Shown here: piece by piece, positions 58,502-64,000 of the stretch | Layout: every line of letters starts with the position of its first letter | Numbering within the stretch: the stretch's first letter is position 1 | Source of the DNA: Selaginella moellendorffii | Taxonomy: Eukaryota > Streptophyta > Lycopodiopsida > Selaginellales > Selaginellaceae | DNA length: 64,000 nt | Direction of reading: 5' to 3' | Assembly: GCF_000143415.4 (NCBI RefSeq) | Contig: NW_003314294.1 | Span: 1,767,015-1,831,014, forward strand | Notes under the pieces: model-generated | The model's input: the letters and a program-made list of their open reading frames with translations, nothing else | Databases searched by the model: none | Told to the model about the DNA's origin: nothing | Program-made: the position numbers and the translations under genes

Positions 58502-58717
58502 TATAGTGTGTGAGGTAAAACAAAGATGATGTGACATATGCATTTACCAATCACACGTGCATAAATCTAATAATATGGCGTGTGGCCCATATTAATGGCA
58601 CATAAACTCATATTGTGGGCTTACGTGCTTTATGTACCATCATTCCCTTGCAGCGTGTGTGTTGGTTTCCTTTTATAACACAACGAACTCCATATTTTAG
58701 GGTGAAGAGCGTTCTCA

Positions 58718-58974
58718 TGGCAAGCACAAAATCTGTAAGTGAGGCAGAAAAGGAGACGGAGAAGGAGATAGGTGAAGATGTAGAATATATAAGTCTTCCA
58801 AACTCCCCGTACTATACTCCAGGTGATCATTTTTCTGAACAAACGGCAACATTAACAACTATCGAGAACGCCCCAGTAACGTCAGAGACAACAATCCAAA
58901 GCAAAACAACTGACCCGGAGAAGGATGATAGTACCGCTGAGAGTACCAAAAAGGAGGTGTCCACTAGCGCTTAG
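58718..58974 (+). CDS. Small acidic Ser/Thr/Glu-rich ORF of giant element (copy D)
   Basis: Same 85-codon frame as copies A and C (identical to A). Function unknown; it could be an alternative last exon. Confidence 0.4.
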
Positions 58975-59610
58975 GCTTATAATGGCGTGTGCCCTCATGC
59001 CATTTACTTGATCACCAAATACCTTTTTCCCTTTGCACTAGTATATCTTAATACCGGTCTGAGAAATAGAATGGCATGTGCCCTTAGGCCTTTTACTAAA
59101 TCACCTTTGAAAGAAATGCAAGCCTCTATGTCGTAAAAAAAAGGTACTAGAGAAATTCCTTAATAATGTGAATGTTATTTAGTTTCATGAAAATACACTA
59201 AGGGTCAAATGAGTTAAATGACTTCTCCAGACTAGCAATGCCTCTTGCTACACCTTCACAATTAGATTCGTTAGAAAAAGATAACATTGAATAATATCTA
59301 AATGTTCTCACCATTAAGTTATATGTCTGGCTAATAGGAATGATGTTCATCTTGGAAAGCTCACCACACGCTCAATGAACAAACAAATAGTGTGTGCGCG
59401 CATGCCATCGCTCTTCTTTAGCTTCAGATTCGGCTTGTTCACCTTGACAATGAGATTTATTATACAACTAGATGGACTCAGTCTGGACATAAGGTCACCG
59501 CGCTAGTCACCATGCCCCAGATATGTCTAGCCCCGGGACAAAAAACATATAATTTCACGTCATTTTCAAATACTTGAAAATTTGTACCTAGTCCCATTTT
59601 ACTGAATAAA
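58975..59610. other. Right subterminal noncoding region, copy D
   Basis: A near-complete palindrome at 58982-59003 and decayed ones near 59070 and 59390. No coding potential. Confidence 0.65.
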
Positions 59611-59634
59611 TCCCACTTTAACGAAATAGAGCTT
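59611..59634. repeat. Right terminal inverted repeat, copy D
   Basis: Exact complement of 46413-46436, followed by GGAT at 59635-59638. Confidence 0.96.
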
Positions 59635-59638
59635 GGAT

Positions 59639-60040
59639 GGCAACAGTGTCAAGTTCTGGGATGCCAATCAGTAAGCTAGTCTATCCTTTGCATTTCATTC
59701 ATTCATTCATTCTTTCCTTCTTTTGTTGTGTGTCAAAAGCTTTGGCATGGTAAAATTGTTTACCATGGCTCAGCCAATGGAGTCGGCATCACTATACCCG
59801 GCCCTAGGGAAGTTCGTGGCTAGAGGGGATGATATGTGGGTGCAAGTGTTTGATTTCTACACCAGGGAAGAGATCAGTAAGCAAAGTGATCCTTTATTGC
59901 TCTCTCAGTCTGGAACTCTGGATTGTTTGCTCTCTCTTCAGAATGCTGCAATGGTCACCACAAGCTGGTCTATTGCACGTGATTCTCACTGGGCAGTTGG
60001 GCTTGACAAGAGTTGGTTACTTAGGAATGAGCTAGTAAAG
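59639..60040 (+). pseudogene. STRAP-like WD40 protein relic, right part
   Basis: The exon continues GNSVKFWDAN to a GTAAGC donor at 59671. A 69-bp intron follows, then exon 59740-59876 reads FGMVKLFTMAQPMESASL, then ALGKFVARGDDMWVQVFDF and YTREEI, ending at GTAAGC. A third exon near 59942 begins CNGHHKLVYCT and then has stops (family: CNKGHHGPVHCVRF). It is clearly the blade 5-6 region of STRAP, a WD40 scaffold linked to snRNP/SMN and receptor signalling in the family. Stops in exon 3 show it was, or has become, a pseudogene independently of the insertion. Confidence 0.82.
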
Positions 60041-60119
60041 CTGACCACTAGATATGTTAAAGACAATCTCTAAGATGAGAAATAAGAGCTATTAGAGGTT
60101 GTTTGTGTTAGGGTGTGGC

Positions 60120-60123
<4 letters not shown>

Positions 60124-60150
<27 letters not shown>

Positions 60151-60151
60151 G
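60124..60151. repeat. (GA)n microsatellite
   Basis: Fourteen GA units without interruption. Confidence 0.98.
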
Positions 60152-61035
60152 GAATATTCTAGTCCTCAAAATATTCCCCATCTTCCACGGGCATTTTGTG
60201 GAGAGCATTGAAGCATTTCTTGTGTTTGAACGAGTGCTGGGGGAAGTGCCCCTCCTTCCCCCAATAAATGGTGAACTCGGTGTGACGCTCAACACTTTCT
60301 GAGGCGTCATTTCTCTCTTTTTCTTTTGGCCGTAGACTTTGGGAACAAATTTCTCGTTTGTCTTGCGGTGGTTTTTTTGGATTTTAGGCTTGTTGAATAG
60401 GTCTGGAGCTTCTTTTTCCAGCAAGGTATGGCGCTCATCAAGCTGTGCAATATTTGAAGAGATACAATGTTTTTTGACTCGGTCAGATGAACATTTTGGG
60501 GTTTTCATTCTCTCACCTGGATCCTCGGCCTAATTTCTCAAAGTAGTGCATTTGGGCTTGTAGATCTGGCCTAGATTTACGAGTAGTGGTGATTCTTGGT
60601 GCTAGATTTGGCCAAATTGGCAGCATACAAAAGGATTTTCTTCTCCAGCTAAATTGGGTCATCTTTGTAGCAGGAATTCGTGCTCCTCCGGGTTTTTTTT
60701 GGATGCTATTTGTTTCCAAAGGTGCTCTTGGTCCTAGGCTTTCCGAAAACACCAATGGCGCCTTAATATCAATTTACATTAGTGACAAGCACATGTTTTT
60801 CCACAATATTAGCATTCTAGGCTACCTCTTCTTTGATTTTGGGGAATATTGAGGCAGCTTCTTCCCAAATTCTTGTGATAGAGGGTAGACAGGGCTAAGC
60901 CCTTTCCAATGAGCCCACCAACAGTCAAAATGGGGAAGGATCAAGACTAGAGGACTCATTTTTCTCTTTTGGGCTAAATTTGATTAGGGGTTCCTTGGGA
61001 ACAAAGCAATCTTCAAGGAACATGTACGGATAGGA
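60152..61035. other. Spacer without recognised genes
   Basis: Short frames on both strands (for example 60092-60508 on - and 60586-60852 on +) show no domain. TTTTTTGGATTTTAGG-type text suggests decayed repeat DNA. Confidence 0.45.
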
Positions 61036-61145
61036 GTTGGTGTTGGAGTAGGTGCAGGAGTAGGAGCGAGAGCAAGGGGTTACTGGTTACAGGTTACAGG
61101 TCCCCAGTTATTGGTTACTGGTTACCGGTTACCAGCTACTCCAAT
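61036..61145. repeat. Simple-sequence stretch of GGAGTAGG then GGTTACTGGTTAC units
   Basis: Imperfect tandem GGTTAC/TGGTTAC units and an upstream GGAGTTGG/GGAGTAGG run. Noncoding. Confidence 0.8.
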
Positions 61146-61439
61146 GGCTACCCTAGCGGCTACTTCAGCACTTACTCTATGGGCCAATAGTTCTGTGCGC
61201 TTGAGGCTTACATCTCCTTCCATTTTCACCCTTACTTCTCTTCGTCACAGGCATTTTGGGCAACTTTGAGCAACTTGAGCACTAGCCTATAGTCTTCTTG
61301 CTCCTGTCAACCCAGTTACCTTGACTGGGCATTTGTAGTGTTCAGGATATTTTATACCAGTACAAACTAGACATGCAACAAATTGGCACCCTTTTACCAT
61401 ACCTCAAGGCCCTAAGGTACGGAGTAAACTTTCTAACAT

Positions 61440-62560
61440 CCAAAGGCAGCTTAGGTACGACACAACACCTTCTTGGGCCAAGTCCTCTTCATCCTTGGCA
61501 CTTGAGAAAATACTATAAATTTCTTTGGGAATATTTAATGCAAAATGAATGGAGGAGTCTACAAGCCAAAAGGCTTTAATTCGGATTTGTAAAAATATTT
61601 CTATATATGCTTCGATATCGAAACAAATCTCCTTGATTTATTCCATGATCAACCTCAAGGCTTCAGTAAGGAAAAGTGCAATGTTCTCATACAAGCTGCC
61701 TGCAGCGTTTGTTATCCACCAGAAACTTCCTTTATGTGCCTTATAGATTGCCATTATGTATGGAAGCTCGTTTGTATTATTTCCGAACTCATGACTATAG
61801 TTTTTTAATTTCCCTTGGACACTTTCCAAGAACGTTTTGATATCCGGATATATCTCTATTATTTCCTGAAAGTCTTCCGATTCTCTTGCAAGATCTCTCA
61901 CTAGCCATTTACAGATGAAAGCTGGATTCTGAGTTGCTTTATCCAGTCCAGAGATGAAGAGTTCCTTTGTCATCGCCTTTGAACTCTTGTATTTTCCCAC
62001 ACGTTGATCGGATTAAATTGACTCTGTTTTCGTCCAATGATATCCATTACTGCTTTTTGTATTAGTCCATGTGCATCCCTTTCTGATACCCTTGGTTGTA
62101 GTTGAAACTGTACTTTTAGAATTTCCGTAATATGTAACCAGGCGTCCCAAAGTTGTTTGACAACCTTATTTTTCTCTATTGGTCTCAAGCTGATATGGTT
62201 TAATCCTTTCCTCATTTCCTGTTTTGTAGCTTGGGATTGTATAATATTTATGTCTGTAGAGACGACATTTCCATATTTCAAGTGTAGGAATTGTTTCATT
62301 CTTGTCGAAGTTTGGCAACTGCACTTTGTAATTCTGTGCTCTTCGTGTTTGAAGTCTGCAAATACTTCAAATGGCTTGTACCATATTGCCTTGATCTTTT
62401 TCGTATACCACCAAGAGAATGAAAACCTTTCCATCAATTGGCTCCCTTCGTTGCCATGTGTTTTTGCAAACATATCTCGAAAAAACTCCCCACTTGGATA
62501 TGTTCAAAAGCTCTATTTTCACAAGTGAGATGAACATAAATTTTCACTTCTTTCGTTTTT
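61440..62560 (-). pseudogene. Reverse-transcriptase relic, possibly Penelope-like
   Basis: Two - strand frames (62473-61970 and 62000-61638) overlap with a shift near 61985 and continue past a stop at 61638. Text in order: RFSFSWWYTKKIKAIWYKPF, TKELFISGLDKATQNPAFIC, ELPYIMAIYKAHKG, FWWITNAAGSLYENIALFL, ALRLIME, then after the stop AFWLVDSSIHFAL. The order P-Y-x-Y-K-x-H-K, then W-I-x-x-A followed by a run of Leu, then F-W-x-V-x-x-S resembles the fingers part of Penelope-like and related reverse transcriptases. No YADD box or nuclease domain is in the window. Family placement is tentative. Confidence 0.5.
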
Positions 62561-62735
62561 GGCATCAGCCTCCATCGGTTATGTTCCTGTAGTAACACTA
62601 CCGCATCTGAATCATACTCTTGAGGATTTTCTAGTTCATCACCTTCCTCGTAGGGTGAGTTCCTCTTCTGATTGATCGTTGCTCAACATCGTAGCCTTTC
62701 GTTAGGTATATCTGTATACACATTGTGCTACCATG
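62561..62735. other. Spacer before gypsy element 3
   Basis: No gene; CCATG at 62731-62735 is the presumed target duplication of element 3. Confidence 0.5.
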
Positions 62736-64000
62736 TGTAAGCCACAAATTTTTCCTTTCCAATTTGCCAGTTTACCTTGTCTATCCGTCCAACACCGCCT
62801 TGGCTTTTGCTAAGTTCCCTTGCCAAAGTTCTCGCCTATGGTACCAGCTCCTACTTGGTCTCAGCTACTCACTGCACGAGCAACGGAGTGTTAGCCATCC
62901 GTCCACGGATTCCCAAATCACTCCCAATCCCCCTCCCCGGGTTAGACTGGACTTAAGGTTCGGCTACACTCCCCGCAAGCACAAGCAGCCAAGCACACCA
63001 AGCTTCCAGGTTCCTAACATCCTTTGGTACCACAAGACTTGATCATGGGACCCTCTAAATCCCAAGTCTTGAGTGCAACACTTGCTTCGGGACGCCGGGG
63101 CGAAACACTGTGGCCTAGCGGCCCGGTATGGGTACCTCTCGCCCCCCACTTCCATCCCGAAGGAAGGCCCAAGCCCCTAGGAAGGGCGAGGACCAATGAG
63201 CCGCATGGTACTCAAGTGGGGCACCACTCCACATGAGCCGGGAGCACCGCAATCGGTTTCCCTTTCGGGAGTGGGAGCTGCTCTTGAGCACTTCCTTGGA
63301 TGGCCCCTCCGGCACCAACCAAGTCCATGCTCACTCCCACCCAAGGCCCCTCGGTCCCAGTCCCAACCTCAAGTCAGTTTGGGAGCCCCACTGGAGAGTC
63401 CCTTCTAAACTGGTTCCTGGACCTCACTATCCCTACTATACTTTTGGAACCCCCTGCAGCCCCCCCCCCCTGGGGGACGCACGCTTTGGGCTTTCACCCC
63501 TTGACCCGTATTAGTATTTGGACTTAGTCTCTGGCTCGATCTCGGATCCGATTTCGGATCCGACTTCGGATTCGGTCTCGGACTCGATCGCGGACTCGAT
63601 CTCGGACCCGATCTCGGGCCCGACCTCGGACTCGACTTCGGACTCGGTCTCGGACCCGATTTCGGATCTCGGACTCCGTCTCGAACTCGGTCTCGAACTC
63701 GGACTCGAACTCGGTCCCCGAGTCGGTCTTGGACTCGATTCCGGACTCTATCTCGAACTCGGTCCTAGAGTCGGTCTTGGACTCAATCTTCGACTTGGTC
63801 CCATCCGATAAACTCTTTGTCATTTTGGTCATGCTTTTGGGGTTCCTTTAGCCTACGACACCTCGGTGAGTTAGTTCCTTACAACTCCACCACCCATAGA
63901 AGAAGTTCGATGCCCACATCGAACGTCTCGTTTTATCCTACGACTTGTTGACCATGTCTCCGGGGGCATCCCCCCACTTAGCGGTGTGCCTAAGTTAGCC
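62736..64000 (-). mobile_element. Chromovirus-type Ty3/gypsy retrotransposon, element 3 (3' LTR and start of interior)
   Basis: A complete LTR (62736-63883, 1148 bp, TGTAAGCC..TCCTTACA on +) is followed by the conserved sequence upstream of the 3' LTR: polypurine complement ACTCCACCACCCAT, then hairpin GTTCGATG/CATCGAAC. The element therefore lies on the - strand and runs out of the window with its coding region unseen. The LTR hexamer array is at about 63535-63790. Confidence 0.92.

Larger units (their letters stand above)
46413..59634. mobile_element. Giant TIR DNA transposon, copy D (complete, 13,222 bp, TSD GGAT)
   Basis: Perfect 24-bp inverted ends (46413-46436 and 59611-59634) are flanked by GGAT at 46409-46412 and 59635-59638. 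It contains the large - strand gene (46844-52572), a 2.8-kb divergent spacer, the + strand transposase (55360-58501) and a small ORF (58718-58974). It is the only copy seen end to end without a gap. It lies in a coding exon of a STRAP-like gene, whose reading frame is restored exactly on removal, which confirms both ends. Confidence 0.96.

Overview
This is plant nuclear DNA made mostly of nested transposable elements. A Selaginella-type lycophyte is the best guess. The evidence is TTTAGGG-type telomere repeats, chromodomain Ty3/gypsy elements primed by initiator tRNA-Met, PPR, bulb-lectin and STRAP-like (WD40) sequences, and many GT-AG introns of only 38-57 bp. The species assignment is inference.

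The dominant feature is a giant DNA transposon of 13.2 kb, present as copy A (1-3969, right part only), copy B/C (8444-26851, split by a younger retrotransposon and an assembly gap) and copy D (46413-59634, end to end). Its ends are 24-bp perfect inverted repeats starting AAGCTCTATTTCG. Copies D and B/C are flanked by 4-bp target duplications (GGAT; TGTG). It carries two divergent genes. On the + strand is a DDE-like transposase with a DN..ENKN..GHTHEDVD core (about 1029 aa when unbroken), followed by a small acidic ORF. On the - strand is a long multidomain gene that I assembled from 11 exons (1678 aa in B/C, 1683 aa in D). It has a ParB/sulfiredoxin-like domain, a region resembling a degenerate beta-class DNA methyltransferase, a basic then acidic low-complexity linker, and an FCP1/NIF-type HAD phosphatase domain. 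Every exon junction is in frame in both copies. The transposase is damaged in all three copies while the large gene is open in both. A roughly 22-bp palindrome (half-sites ATGGCRTG / CAYGCCAT) is scattered more than 20 times through the element and sits inside at least five introns of the large gene.

The second theme is a chromovirus (Ty3/gypsy) family with LTRs of about 1.15 kb: element 1 (16633-23327, -, coding frame open), element 2 (36853-44392, +, TSD CTATA, three nonsense codons) and element 3 (62736 to window end, -). Their polyprotein is interrupted by two short introns inside and after the integrase core, identical in position in elements 1 and 2.

Layout: copy A; an old repeat-rich spacer; an ancient small-LTR gypsy remnant (7976-27912) into which a TRIM-like element and giant copy B/C inserted, with gypsy element 1 inside B/C; an AT-rich stretch with a long inverted repeat; a PPR relic; a bulb-type lectin gene (31966-32355), the only likely intact host gene, with a duplicated 3' end; a decayed gag-protease retroelement; gypsy element 2; a STRAP-like WD40 pseudogene cut by giant copy D; a decayed reverse-transcriptase relic; gypsy element 3.
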